This document shows, one piece after another, positions 1 to 11,847 of a stretch of 64,000 nucleotides of DNA. The position numbers and the translations under genes were made by a program. The first letter of the stretch is position 1; each line of letters starts with the position of its first letter. Below the pieces are notes generated by a model. The model had not been told where the DNA came from. It made no database searches and worked only from the letters and a program-made list of their open reading frames with translations. Source of the stretch: Clitopilus passeckerianus (lineage: Eukaryota > Basidiomycota > Agaricomycetes > Agaricales > Entolomataceae); assembly GCA_944990035.1 (NCBI GenBank), contig CALYLX010000147.1:112477-176476 (forward strand). Reading direction: 5' to 3'.

Positions 1-822
1 GCACTCGTTTGCCATTATCAAGGCCCCCTCCAACACGTAACATCTCTAGACAGTCACGAACATACTGGAAGCGAATTATGAGCTTGAAAATCAAACGATG
101 CTAAAAATATTCTGCATACCTTGTTCGTTGAGAAATCACAATTTTTCATAATTATATCCATGTCCGCGACCCCTCCTGGTACCGGCCGAGGAGGATATGC
201 CACGGTGGGGGTTTTGCTTTCAATCTTCTGATAAACACGTTTTGGGCCTTCGCCGAAGGTCTCCATATCCCGGTCTTCTGGAGTCGTTGAGCCCTTGAGA
301 GGTTTCGTCGCCCGCTGAAATGGCACCGCTGGGTTTAGAGGGGCCTTCTTCAAGCCAATTTGCTTTGGGACTGCTCTAATTTTAGTGACATGTACACGTC
401 TCTCACTTGAGTCACGTACTGGTTTGCCGACTAGGAAAATGACCACTTGCAATCTCCCACTTCCATATCCTCTGCAAGTCGTCCCGGTGGAATACAAGTG
501 TTGAAGAGTCGTCGATGGTTGGTGTCCAGTTGTCCGGTCCCCAATTGCCCTGTGATGAGTTGTTCCTTGACACCATCATTATAGTGACAAAAAATGCGAC
601 ACAGGCCAAGCAGACCAGTAATGGTCCTCTTGACCGCCTGACTCTTGCTGCTCGTAAGGCCGCAAATGGACCGAAGTTGGGTACAGGCAATCGTAGGCGA
701 CGGGTGCGAACGCCTGGCACTGGTACCATGACGGCTCTGAACCAGCCATGGGCTGAACCGTTGGCAAGATGAAGTTTCTCCTCTACGGCTGAGGAATGGT
801 TTGGCAGTAAACCGTTGTTCAT
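1..822 (-). CDS. Type II membrane protein, probable GT32-like glycosyltransferase, N-terminal part (runs off the left edge)
   Basis: Three exons can be read on the minus strand: 822-420, 373-120 and 64 to beyond base 1; phases agree across both introns (donors GTACGT and GTATGC). The product starts MNNGLLPNHS, has a basic cytoplasmic stretch, then one transmembrane segment (about residues 68-86, LLVCLACVAFFVTIMMV), then a lumenal stem. Conserved blocks follow: IWKWEIASGHFPS, IGLKKAPLNPAVP, GGVADMDIIMKNCDFS and YVRDCLEMLRVGGGLDNG. From memory, these blocks precede a DXD glycosyltransferase domain in agaric proteins, but that catalytic part lies outside the window, so the enzymatic call is inference. 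A Golgi/ER type II topology is well supported; the family name is not. Confidence 0.55.
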
Positions 823-1034
823 AACGTCCGGCCCCGTTGGAGGTCCTCGTTAAAAATTGGCGTAGGCCAGCGAAGAGGTAAAAGTTGAATCGACGTGGTA
901 GATTCAAGCACAGCCACCATTCATGCCTTTCTGCTGACACCACTGCCATCAGCCTTGGCTCTGCAAATCATCTCAGAAATTCGGGCGCTGATGTGGTCAA
1001 GGAAAGGATCTATTCGACTTTAAACTATCGATAA

Positions 1035-2772
1035 TTATGCTTGTTTCCTCTGTAATCCCTTGGGTAGTTCCTTGACCCACGGCAGGAACTCCCGGCCTTG
1101 CATATAAGGTCGCAGGACCTCGGGAATCACAAGACCCTGCAGCATGATCAGCAGTTTGCGGGAGGCGATGCCCGATAAAACGCATACCTCTGAAGTTTGG
1201 TAGTTCTCAACGAGACAGCACAGCGCACGTTCGGTGGCACACAGCGTTCCGTTCAACATGTGCACGTATACCTTGCGGGCCTGGTCTTTCGCCTTCAGGC
1301 CACACCTGACCTCCAATCTTCGGCTCTCTGTAGATCGATTCAATTAGTTGCGGGTTAAGCATCGCCGTGAGGAAACGACTCACGGTAGTCGGTGCAGTTT
1401 GAAACCGAAACGAGTTCCTTGTACGCTTTCTGGAATGGGAACCACGCCTCCAGATCGTATTTCTGAGCAGCCGCCAGATTCAGGCCACCAGAAACGATGC
1501 TAACGATCCTGTACCGAATGCCAAGGCTCTGATAGAAACCCTCACTGTTCGCCAACATAGTCTCGAACATCTCCCAGCTCTTGGCAGGATCTGTGATAAC
1601 GAACTGCTCGACCTTCTCGAACTGGTGCACACGGAAGATACCCCACATATCCCGCCCGGCGGAACCGGCCTCCTTGCGGAAACACGTCGAGTATCCAGCG
1701 TACTTTATGGGGAGCTGGGTTTCTGGGCTTTCAAACCACTCATCCGAGTGAAATGCGGAGATGGGCTGCTCCGAGGTTGCAATGAGGTACTTTTCATCGT
1801 CGTGGGCAATGACCTATCATGATCGAAATTAATTAGATTGTGTAACGGAGGCATCCTGGAGAACGCTCATACCTTGTATAGTTCATCATCAAATTGATCG
1901 AGTTGAGCGGTCTTGGCCATCTGGTCCTTGTTCATGAAGAAGGGAGGTTGAACCTTCTTGTATCCATTTTTTCTCAGGTAGTCCAAGCCATAAGAGATGA
2001 GGGCCTGATTTAGATCCACACCATCACCTGTGAGGAAGAATCCTCGATGGCCGGCGATCTTCGCACCTAAGAAACAATGAACAACTAATATTAGCCGTGA
2101 GTATTGATTCATACCTCGCTCGAGATCCATTGCATCTAATCGTAGCAGGACCTCGTGGTGAGGCATAATATCCGTCCTTGGTGCCGGCTCATCTGCTTCG
2201 CCAGCAGGATGCCATGTTCGTAGTGTGATGTTGTCATCCTGTATCGCATTCAGTAACTACGATTCAGAAAATTTGAGGGTAGGCACTCACTTCTGTCAAG
2301 CTGACGGGGACATCCTTTCCAACCAGATTGCCCACAGTTGAAGTTTTCTGGCGCATGAGGACTTCAAAATCCTTTGCTTCCTTCTTCTTTGCTTCTACTT
2401 CCGCATCTATCTCTTTCTTCGCTACTACAAGATCGTCTGCTGGTTGCTTGGCCTTTGGTGATCGTGTTAGCGTTGGGTTTATGTATCTGGATGGAAACCG
2501 AACATACCTTCTTCTTTGCGCCAATCTCTTTCTGAATATCGTTAACTTTCTTCCGCAGAATATTTATATCATAGTCCACTTTTCAATTCTAAAGGTCAGA
2601 TTTATTGCATTTTTAAACGACGAGTAATTTACACACTCTTCACCCAATCGGTGTACATTTGGATAATCTCGTCGACCAACTCGACCGAGTGTCCTCGTTT
2701 CCTCTGAGATTCCCTAATCTCCTCCGCATTCCCTCCTTTGTTGTCGATAAAGCTGAGTATGTCTAGAGTCAT
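1035..2772 (-). CDS. SES1: Cytosolic seryl-tRNA synthetase
   Basis: Charges tRNA-Ser with serine in the cytosol. Eight exons keep frame: 2772-2637, 2578-2508, 2452-2291, 2238-2115, 2066-1873, 1813-1384, 1327-1188 and 1136-1035, giving 452 residues, close to the family's usual 450-470. The N-terminal tRNA-binding coiled-coil arm begins [15 protein letters not shown] and includes [10 protein letters not shown]. The class II core has [15 protein letters not shown], the motif 2 region [20 protein letters not shown], and the family-typical SNCTDYQ..R. stretch followed by [20 protein letters not shown] (motif 3). The C-terminus [14 protein letters not shown] matches eukaryotic SerRS, and no mitochondrial presequence is evident. 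Start chosen because it gives the conserved N-terminus directly. It is transcribed divergently from the small acidic gene at 3061, with 288 bases between the two ATGs. Confidence 0.95.
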
Positions 2773-3060
2773 GATAGCAAGTTCTTGCCGTTATCGCCTT
2801 GCCTTAGCGGTATAAATCCTCTAAATCTTCTGGACTCAGCTTGACTCGATCGCAGAGATCGATTTTCTCGCTTACATAACGCGGCGATAAGATTGGATCT
2901 GCACGTGTCCATCTCGGATAAACGCCCCAAAAGCAGCAACAAGGCCGAAGCCAAACAAACAACAAACAACAATTTCCCCAGTGCGGATCACGGCCGCGTT
3001 TTGCTGTCAATTCCTTCCTTTCCCCAGGTCGTCGTTTATACGCTCAAGAACGCGTTCATT
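2773..3060. promoter_or_regulatory. Shared divergent promoter region
   Basis: A 288-base gap separates the start codons of the seryl-tRNA synthetase (-) and the acidic protein gene (+). It has no coding signal of its own. Such a short head-to-head arrangement implies a shared, possibly bidirectional, promoter. No TATA box is clear. Confidence 0.4.
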
Positions 3061-3795
3061 ATGTTCCAGAATCTTATTAGGAGGATATCACATTCGATTA
3101 TACCACGGCCAGATCGACCATGGGCAGATGACGGTGAGTTACCCCTACCCGCGATTTTATAATGAATTTCGGCGTTCTGATAAATATCGTTTTGGCTGTA
3201 ATTAGCGACCTCGAACGCGCCGCAGAAGAGAAAGCGAAGGCTGAGCACCTCTGAACAGGACAGCGACGAGGAAGGCTCCAAGAAGAAGATCAGGAGCGGG
3301 GTGTCTAGCCCTCTGGACGAGAGTAAACCCGTCTTCGCCCAGCCCGAGACTCAGGAGGTCAAGGATGTCACGGCTGGTGTCAACGAGGTAGAGCTGGAAG
3401 ATAAAGCTGCCAACTCCGTTGCTCCTGAAGCTGTTCCTCTTCCCGAAGGAGAGTCGAACGAACTGGACGAGCCAGTCCCATCCTCTGATACTTCAGAGGT
3501 GTCCAAGCTACAGGATCAGGCAGATGCTACACCTATCGCCGTTGATACTACTCCTGCTGCTCCCGAAGCCGGACCTGCCGAATTAGCATCTTCTTCAGAA
3601 GACGCTCCCCACCAGGACACTGTCATAGACAGCACGCAGGAGCACGAAGCCTCTGCACTACCCACTTCAACAACCGAAGTCAAGGAGGCGGAGGAAGACT
3701 TTACTCCTGTCATCGCCACCAACGGCGATTCCAAACCTGTCGTCGAGGAAGTCCAACCAAAAACCGACGATGCCAACCCACCTCAGAAGGACTAA
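3061..3795 (+). CDS. Small acidic, intrinsically disordered protein of unknown function
   Basis: Two exons, 3061-3133 and 3206-3795, separated by a GTGAGT...TTAG intron, give 220 residues in frame. The short N-terminal segment MFQNLIRRISHSIIP is basic and amphipathic. A lysine/arginine cluster follows (APQKRKRRLS, then KKKIRSG) that could act as a nuclear localisation signal. The rest, about residues 60-220, is rich in Glu, Asp, Ser, Thr, Pro and Val with no predicted fold. I recognise no family. The open frame, clean intron and position in a divergent pair with SerRS make it a real gene. It could be a nuclear or chromatin-associated disordered protein, but nothing in the sequence proves that. 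Confidence 0.6.
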
Positions 3796-4944
3796 CGTTT
3801 AATGATATTGATACGATTTATTACCTATCTATTGTTGGAAGGATACCCCACGCCCGCTCCTTTACTCCCATTTCTCTTGGCTACCTTGTTATTGACTGTC
3901 TTGTATCACACCCTCGCTATCTAGGTTCTTGTATACCGTATTTGCTATAAACTAACTTTGGTGATTGTACATATTGTACTGTTCACCTATATCACCTCCA
4001 ATCCTGTCAAGGTGTACAAAACGCCCATTCGCTTCAATTTCCTGTCGTTGTTTCTACTCCACACATCCTCACGATCATTGGACTCGTGCATTCTTCGGAT
4101 CCCTTTCATCTTGCATGCTCCTTTGCTGCAGTATTGACATACGAGCACAGACTCGCCTTGGGTGGACAATGTTTCTGGGGATGACAACCTCAGATTACGT
4201 CCTGTAGCACCTTATCAGGCATTTCAGGGTACGAAAAGGTTATCAGCGGGTATACACTATCGATAGACCCTTCGAGGCTGTGGGTAGTGGTGAGCAGGAT
4301 GTTCGGGACGAATGGCGGGCCACTCAATTGATCAGATCAAACACGCGTTTGCGGTGAGGCTGGCTTATTTTATCGTGACATACTCTGCCCTTCGTCGTTC
4401 TCATAATTTTTTCTGTCGCTAGAAGCCTCTCTGAAACCTGCCAAGGTTCGGTATTCGGGAGAATTACGCAGCAAGAGCTCTTCTTGAAAGGGCTTGAGAC
4501 TTGGTCAAGCCAGGCTATTCTTCCTGGCAGCAGCACAATATTCCAACCATCCCAGAACATTGCTTAGGCAAACATTGTCGCACAACATTCGGGGTAAATG
4601 GAGTACAGCCTTTCCAGGTGACATATGCCTCGCTGCAAGTGCCCCGAACACGCCTGCCCGAACCCTGACTGTGATGATGTCGAGGCTTTCCCGATTCTGC
4701 AATCACCCGAGTCACCTTGGAACACTTCCCCCTCCTCGCCCACACTAGGCAATGATTGTTACGAAAACCGCATACGCTTTTCACGCACCCGGCATCACGG
4801 AAGTCCATGCGAAAGGCGCAGCGGATTCATATATATAAACCAAAGTATGAACACGAGCATACCCCATTCCCTTTCCAATACCATTCCTCCCGTTCCGTTG
4901 CAGGACAACTCTTAGAGGTCGTTCAGATCCCTAGTACCCTTGAA
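3796..4944. other. Intergenic region
   Basis: This 1.15 kb stretch carries the presumed 3' UTR of the acidic gene and the 5' region of the next gene. The only ORFs are short, overlapping and unlike any family. Apart from a TATA-like run near 4830 I see nothing in it. Confidence 0.5.
4830..4839 (+). promoter_or_regulatory. TATA-like element upstream of the serine-rich membrane protein gene
   Basis: TATATATAAA lies 106 bases before the chosen ATG at 4945. An in-frame upstream ORF extends through it, but its composition does not look coding, so this is more likely core promoter followed by 5' UTR. Confidence 0.3.
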
Positions 4945-7263
4945 ATGCTCGGCTTTTTCTCCCAGTGGATACCGAGGGCGACATCGCCAGGTCAGGCAGA
5001 GGAGCAGAGGGCTAATGATGATAAGCTACGCCTTCCACTTCCCGTCACAGAGCGGACAGCGAGAGGTGCTGCAGAGTCGCCAGCGTCTGCGGCAAGACCT
5101 GTCATAAGCGCCCCCATTCCTCATCTCTCCTACTCACTCACTGGCTTCGACTTACCGGATACTTCAAGTTCTCAATCACAGCTACACCAGCAGCAGCAAC
5201 ATTTCCTCTATAGCGCAGCTCGATCAGGATCATCCTCGGCATCATGGCTCAACTCGAACTCTTCATCGTCACTCAATTCATCCGAACGGATACCTTCGCT
5301 CCCCTGGCCACAACCACCACCACAAGTCGTACGCCTTCCAGACCATGCGCTACACGGCCCTTTCCCCCTCCTACGGTCCAATTCGTCTCCACCCAACCTA
5401 TTCTCCGAAGGTGGTGCTTCGGGCTCGAGCACGCCTATACCAGACTACCGTCGCGGCTCCCCTAAAGCACATTTGAAGCTTAACACGAACCCTGAGTTTT
5501 CGCGCAGCACGCAATCATTGCAGCTAGAACCGTATCAGCCAGCTACAACCAGTGATGTATATGGAACTTCATACAGTTATCCTTTGGCCAAGCAGCTTTC
5601 CCCGATTCCCGAACAGGACTATTTCTCTCCCGATTCCCTGCGCAAAACCATGACGCTTCCCGGAAGCGCAGGTCCCAATGTGTCAACGTACTCCATTGCT
5701 GGTGCTGCCGGGTCCATGGGATCACTGAATACAGTGATTGCTCCCAGCCCGGCGGGAGAGTCGTTCGTTTCAGAAATTTTCACCCGTAAGTCTATGTCAA
5801 GCTTCATGAAATTAACGTGTTCCGATCGCTCATAATGACTCTTCACATTGGCAGGACCTTCACCTTCATACTCCAACTCCCATCCCTTCCTCACACGGCA
5901 GCTTAATAGAACTGTATCACAAACGTCTTCAAGGACGCTTGAATCGGTTATCTCCTCCACTCGGCCTACGCCTTCTACACTTGCGACACCCTCTATCATC
6001 AATACCTCTGTTGCATCAAGTATTCCCCCAGCCAACAGTCCTGGCGCATACTCGAATCACTCCACGATTAGCACACCTTTGGCTAGGACAGGACGATCCA
6101 TGGTCGGAACTATGCCGACAATCAATAGCAGTGACGAATCTGGCCTCTACCCAGACGATCCAGACGATCCTGTATATGGACAAGCTGACCTCGAGTCTTT
6201 GCATGCCGAGAGCTTCGTCACCGCCAGCGAGACAAGCCCGCCCACCGACATGCATGACGTCCCTCTAGGCGACTCCTACGACTCAGACGTGGATGGGGAA
6301 ATCCCGCAAGACTCGCGGATGGACGAGACGGCGGACGTCAGCATGATCCGCTCGGAAGTCAGCGGTATTGAAAGTGAGGAGGTGCTGCAGGCGCAGGTGG
6401 GAGATGTAGGAGATCTCCCGGTGCAATCCGCATCGGTCTCATTTACTAGCAGGCGGAGGAACCAGGATGCAGAGATGGGGTCTGGAGACGGCGTCATCAC
6501 ACTGAGCGCCAAACGGCAGCAACTCTTCTCGCAGTCTACACCAGCGTTCTGGGCATTCTGGCTAGGATTCATTTTCCCACCTTTGTGGCTCTTCGCTGGA
6601 TGGCAGATTACTCGACGAGGAGAACAGCCTTCAAGGATGACATTCTGGGAATTCTACCTAAACACCCGGTTCTGGAAGGACGTCATGAGGGGGAGGGTCC
6701 ACTGCGGCTGCTGTGGGCAGAAGAAGATGGTCAGAAGGGTGTCGTGGTTTCAGCAGCAGGATGGCGGGATCGGCGTGACGGAGATAGCTTTGGCGACTCA
6801 GCAAATGCAACCTACACCTCCGATGATGCAGGCTCCAACCGAACTCAAGAAAACAGTGATTTCACCTCGTCTCCCTAGGTGGATTGCCGAAAAGCAAAGT
6901 TCGGATGATGGTCGTGCAAGATTGAACGACCCCAAACGCTCTCTTCGTGGCATCTCATTTGGCTACCCATTTATCCCTCGCCCGTTATGGCTTGGGGCCC
7001 CGTCGCCGAGCGACATAGAGAAACGCTCTGGAGTTTGTCTCGAGATATCCAGCGTGCTTGGGAAGCCTAATCGTCTACTGGACCAGATGTATGGCGTCAA
7101 GCTGACCGAAGTACGAGGCAGGCCCGAGAGCGGTAGAAGGATCATCGATCCTTGGATACAAAGGTGCAGATACGCATTTTGCTGGTGGTTGATCCTCGTT
7201 TGCATTGCGTCCTGCGTTCTTTCTATCTACCTCATCATTTATAACACCAGGCGACTCAGATAA
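4945..7263 (+). CDS. Serine/proline-rich protein with two C-terminal membrane segments
   Basis: Exons 4945-5785 and 5855-7263 (intron GTAAGT...GGCAG) give 749 residues. The N-terminal two thirds are low complexity and rich in Ser, Pro, Thr and Gln, with an acidic stretch near residues 390-470. A hydrophobic segment AFWAFWLGFIFPPLWLFAGW precedes ITRRGEQPSRMTFWEFYLNT, a CxxC pair (VHCGCCGQKK) follows, and a second membrane segment (FCWWLILVCIASCVLSIYLI) ends just before the C-terminus. This layout resembles fungal 'serine-rich protein' entries of unknown role, perhaps at the plasma membrane or septum. Start: an upstream in-frame ATG at 4756 exists, but the sequence between reads like 5' UTR and contains the TATA-like run, so 4945 is preferred. 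No function is assigned. Confidence 0.7.
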
Positions 7264-7547
7264 ACCGGAAGCTCAAGACATTTTGTATATTAATTTGCAC
7301 GTTCCATCGCCTCCGCATCCTCATTATTTACTCCCCTGCATTTGTACACTAGCACCACTTGCATGATCCTCGTATAGTATGGCACGCAATATCGACACTT
7401 ACAAGCATTATGTACATTACTTTTGTCCAGCTATTCATTCACGATTAGTATCGGTCCATGACTGCATTAACAACATTTGAAATTGTCGAACAGTATGAGC
7501 CTCCTTTCGATTCAAATAATTCTGCTACCAGAACAACCTTGACAGTT
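7264..7547. other. 3' flank and intergenic DNA
   Basis: Short AT-rich stretch after the stop codon of the membrane-protein gene. No feature is recognised. Confidence 0.4.
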
Positions 7548-8210
7548 GTAAGTAAAGAAAAAGGTCGACGCCCGTTGCGACTACAGCCATCTTGTCCTTG
7601 CGAGGAGCTTCCCTAGAAGGCCTGCACATTTCGTATAGGCGCTGTAAGGAGACCTCTTGACTGTATTGTCTCCCCCGCCTGACCGGTCTGCAGTGACACA
7701 CATATTCGGGTGCACGGAGGCATTGACCGGGATTACGTTCAGGCTTCCGGGTCTAACTTGCCTCCGTCTCGCCCTCCCGCTGTTTCGCCTATGTGTTTTT
7801 GTCTCCAGTCAGGTCTGAATGAAGGAAATGAAAGGAGGAGAAGTGTGCCAGTGCGAGGTAGGAGATACATCATAACTTCTGCCTTATCCAAACGGCTACC
7901 TATGTGGCCAGGCTCCCACCCGGTCGTCTCACGAGCTTAGGGAATTCGCCTTCTCTTTTCCCTAAGGTCGTGAGTCGACCGGGCGAGAGTCTGCCCACAA
8001 GATCGATAGTCCCCTGCCGTACGCTTGAGGCACCAGAACTTGAAGTCAGGATCGGCTGACTTCGTAAGTTCTTATTACTTAGGTTCCAAAAGCGCACGTC
8101 AGGAGATTGGGCATGGGTCTGAGAAGTGCGTAGAATAGTCTAGATAGCGAAACTCCTTGAGAAAGGTGAGGCATTGCGCCTAGTTTATGCATGCGGCTGA
8201 CGGTTGAAAT
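7548..8210 (+). repeat. Dispersed repeat, copy 1 (inverted relative to copy 2 at 60.9-61.55 kb)
   Basis: About 650 bases match the reverse complement of 60915-61552 with scattered substitutions and indels. Clear shared anchors are TAAAGAAAAAG near 7553, CATTTCGTATA, GGAGACCTCTTGACTGTATT, GCCTGACCGGTCTG, ATGTGTTTTTGTCTCC, CAGGTCTGAATGAA and GTCAGGATCGGCTG. Similarity fades towards the right end, so that boundary is approximate. It has no credible coding frame. It could be a solo LTR or a MITE-like non-autonomous element; terminal motifs are too diverged to decide. An internal palindrome is listed separately. Confidence 0.7.
7919..7983. repeat. Palindrome inside dispersed repeat copy 1
   Basis: Arms of about 26 bases (CCCGGTCG.CTCACGA.CTTAGGGAA on the left) pair with the right arm with two mismatches around a loop of about 12 bases. 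The other repeat copy has a different palindrome at the equivalent position. Confidence 0.75.
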
Positions 8211-9514
8211 ATTGACGAGTTGAAGGTTGTCTTGGAACTACTGTATCGTATTACGGGTCGGGATCTCGAATCTGTCACCTGAATCCCATTAAATTTTTAT
8301 AGTATTGTCTTCTGTACGCCTCTATTGAAAGCCCGTGTCGCCGTGAAATGTTGGCACCTGGCATAGATCGGGGTTTCTATGCCTATTCAACATGATGGCG
8401 GAATTTTGAAGGGAACGAGGCGGAGTCCTATGAACATGACACCCTTGTCACAACGTCAGCGCTGGAGCACTTAGTGGTAGTTCTGAGCCATTCCTGATTG
8501 TATTATTAGTGCCGTTGATTAGATTTGTACCCGCCGACCGAGCATTGACATTGAGCTGCGGATTGCTTCTACCACTGTTTGTGCTAGACCATGCTTCTGA
8601 TAGCTGACGTGATAGATACGTATCGTCTACTAGAAGTCGTAAGTTTGATACTTACCGATTTTCTCTGAATTAATCTTTGGGTTGTGTCTCATCCTTACAA
8701 TGTCTGCCCTCACCAACACAAGCTCAACCTTAAGAAAGTTTACTTGTATAATCAAAGCTGGACGATTTTCTGGAATCCTGAACTCATAGTGTCTTCAAGT
8801 AAATTGGGATCAAGGCCTCCAAAAGAGCGCGAAAGACAGCATGCGCCTCCTCGTAGGGTAGTTCATTGTACATGAAAACAATGCTGAATCAAAATATATC
8901 CGGCCGGGAGATCGGGTTATGCCACCAATGGAGGCGAGGTGATCTCGAACGGCTTCGGCAGTGAGATAATGATGAGTCTCTGGTAGGATTGTTCGTCAAT
9001 ATTCACGGTTGTAACGAAATGGCTTTGGAAGATATTACGAGTCGTGACATGCTGGACCAATCCCACTCGTTCTCGAGCACCTTAGAGATCAACAATGAGA
9101 CCTCCTCCCTCATCAAGTAGTAACCTCCCCCAGATATTTGCGGTAGCAGTCAAGCAGTGAGCTCATCTTCGTATCCAACATTGTACGTGCTTTCAAGTTG
9201 TTGAGACCAGGTGTGGGGGACATTTTATCTCAACTCGCCTAATCTCGACTAGGAGTTGAGTGAGAAACGCGTTGTCAAAATTTGAGCGGAAGTCGACATG
9301 TGTGCAATGGGATGAATCTGCCTCAATCGCGAGCCTAAGAACAGTAGATTGTACGAACCCCGTGAGAAGCAGGCTGTCAAGTCACCTTCCCCGAACGTTT
9401 GTTACAGCATCTTATGTCATTGACACCAGCCAGCCACTCTAGCCATTGAGCAAAAGGTAACAATGAACCAGGATGGATCCAACCGGAGATATATTTCTAC
9501 CCATCTAGTGTTAT
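8211..9514. other. Gene-free region
   Basis: No ORF longer than about 65 codons and no recognisable domain. No tRNA or other RNA gene was identified by eye. Confidence 0.4.
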
Positions 9515-9576
9515 TTCTTCAATACTTGATAAGTCGCCTGCACTGCAGGGGAGGCGTTTTGTCAAGTATTGAAGAA
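9515..9576. repeat. Stem-loop with perfect 15-bp arms
   Basis: TTCTTCAATACTTGA at 9515-9529 is the exact reverse complement of 9562-9576. An inner CGCCT/AGGCG pairing (9535-9539 with 9552-9556) extends the stem around a loop centred on GCACTGCAGG. It may be a small foldback element or remnant; no adjacent gene ends here. Confidence 0.7.
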
Positions 9577-10713
9577 CGAATACTCGTTTGTCAGGTCCTG
9601 ATGCAATCTGGCACAGCCGGCCGTTCCTAGCTTCTCACATTGAGCGGCTTCGGACGGCGGGCGGTGCGAGAATTTCTGCCTATCAAGGCAGATAAACGCA
9701 GCAGGAGGGGGCAACTACAGAACGTCTCTCCTACCACTGTATCTCCGTTTGTCGTTTGAGATTTCCACCCGCAGCTCATTCAGGGACGGCCACGGCTGTT
9801 GACAATATGCATAGCCGTTTAGCCTCAAGCCGGTAAATGGGCCCCTGTGGAGCGCTCGGGAAGACTGAGATATGTATGTCATTGCAGGATAGTCGGGCGG
9901 GAAGAGACAGCATGATCTCGAGGTGCCTCGACCAGGGGCAGGCGTGTATCGGGGCCTTGTGCTCGTTTAAGTGCCTCGTCGAGAATGATCGTGTTCGTTC
10001 ATAATTAGTCTTTTTTGTTATTCATCCAAGCGACTAAACTAATAAGAACACCAGTCGTTCCGAGGGAACATGACTTAACAGAGCGTCCTGTATTTATCCC
10101 TTCTCCAGTCCAGCCAAGTTGTAGGAGCGAAACGGCCAGCCAACAGACAGTGTTCGTTCTTCGAAGATATCTGTATATCCCAGATGTTGTATATTGAAGT
10201 AAGGCGGCGAATGCCAAAAAGATTCAGAACTGTCAGAAAATCGAGCTAAGATCTTGCTGGTGCGAGAGGCCTCAGCCCAGTCAGTCGAGGCGTAGGCGCA
10301 TCCATAGCAAACATCAGGGAAGGGAAGACAGGTCGCAACCAGGAACGTAGATCCTGGCACCTATCTCTTGCGAACTCGGATGGATTTTGAGAGGTTTGAG
10401 CTGCACTCAAGGACGAGTGCTGTTGAAACTGCAGGACAGCAACAGACACGTGAAACGTATCTCGCAATAATATAGGAGCCAGAATGGGGTTGGGTACTGA
10501 CCTTTGCCTCGCCACTTCTCAAGGCTGTTAGTTCTGAGATTGCTGTTGTTCTGGTGGTAGATTCCAGCACGTACGTCTGGGTTTTTGATATGTATGGTAG
10601 GAAGGAAGCACCGCGATCAGAGAATGAAGCCGTCAGGACAATTATCTGATTTACCATTGCAATCACTTCTGGCGCCAGAATCTATTTACAACGGAAAACC
10701 TTGGGAAACCAGC
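9577..10713. other. Gene-free region
   Basis: Only short overlapping ORFs with no family resemblance. Confidence 0.4.
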
Positions 10714-10823
10714 CAAAGAAACCTGTTATACCTTTCCGGCACATGTTTCCCTAAGAAAAAGGCAAGGAAACCTGCCTTTTTACCATAGAAACCGGCCAGA
10801 AACAGGTATAACAGGTTTCTTTG
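10714..10823. repeat. 110-bp foldback element with perfect 20-bp terminal arms
   Basis: CAAAGAAACCTGTTATACCT at 10714-10733 is the exact reverse complement of 10804-10823. Nested inside is a second inverted pair, AAAAAGGCA and TGCCTTTTT, and a partly complementary CCGGC/GCCGG pair. The whole unit could fold into one long hairpin. The size and arms fit a MITE or a hairpin RNA locus. No target-site duplication is obvious. Confidence 0.75.
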
Positions 10824-11847
10824 ACACAATTCCCGACAGAAACAGCACCCGACGCCAGTAGTGAATTTTGAAGCAAGTCGCAAGTTTGACCAGAAGTGAT
10901 ACTCCCTAACTTGAAGAGCGGGAACGGTTCGGCAACCCGCATGCAAGTTGAACGTTGAAGGTGATGTCGCTCATGGAACGTTTGGAGTAGCCAAAGGCAA
11001 GAAAAACGAGCGAGCCGCTTCCGAGTGAATCAAATGGCAGGAACCCAAGGTGTGCCATTGCCGGGAGTTTATGGCATCAAGGGCCTTTGGAGAGTCGACA
11101 TTTGTCATGCTAGTCGACCTGGTCATGCACTACAGTAGAGCATGGAGAGCGTAATGAAGGAACCAATGGATATGATGGTCGTGGCATGGACTAAGCACGC
11201 TCTGGCCCATTGATCATAATAAAATTCAAAAAAAACAGCCATAGTTAGTGACTGGTAACAGCGTAGTCGTGGGTTCCACCATCCAGAATCTTCTCTTCAC
11301 TACTGGTCTCAGTACTCTTCGGGCTTCAATGCCAGACGAGTTCGTCCGAACTATCGCCCGGGATTCGATTCCGCAATCCGACCATTCGTCAGGGCCCGCT
11401 GTAATACTTGAATTGTAGGAAGGCAGGCCCGGACTTTGATGTCGCAACTAATGTTATCTATGTTTTCATATGATAGGTTGTATGTAGATTGTTTTTGTAA
11501 TATATTTGTAGTGTGAAATAGATATGTAAACTCTGTTCCCCGATGATTCTGTCACGAGAGCTTCTTCATGAGGGCCCGACGTGGCCACAGTCACTTGAAC
11601 CCAACCTCAACTTCCATGCTGCTTCGCGCGACAACACTTGACACTTCGTTCCGAACTTTACATACCTCGTAGCTTTTCTAAATGCTTTCCACGATGAAGG
11701 TCGGGACAAGGTCCAATATATTCCACCTGGGGTCGAAGGAAACCTATCAGGAGAGTCAGAACGGTCACGGCTCACAGCCTTTTGCCTTGAGGCCGGATAG
11801 ACGCCCAATGCGACTGCTTAGTGTCGCAGGCGAACGTTCTCCGCAAC
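10824..11847. other. Upstream region of the NLR-like gene
   Basis: About 1 kb without a supported gene. Short ORFs on both strands show no recognisable domain. Confidence 0.4.

Noticed and set aside
4756..4944. In-frame N-terminal extension of the serine-rich membrane protein
   Set aside because: It contains the TATA-like run and has non-coding-like composition.
11330..11420. tRNA-like T-arm word (GATTCGATTCC) in gene-free DNA
   Set aside because: The flanking bases cannot form the T stem or a cloverleaf on either strand.
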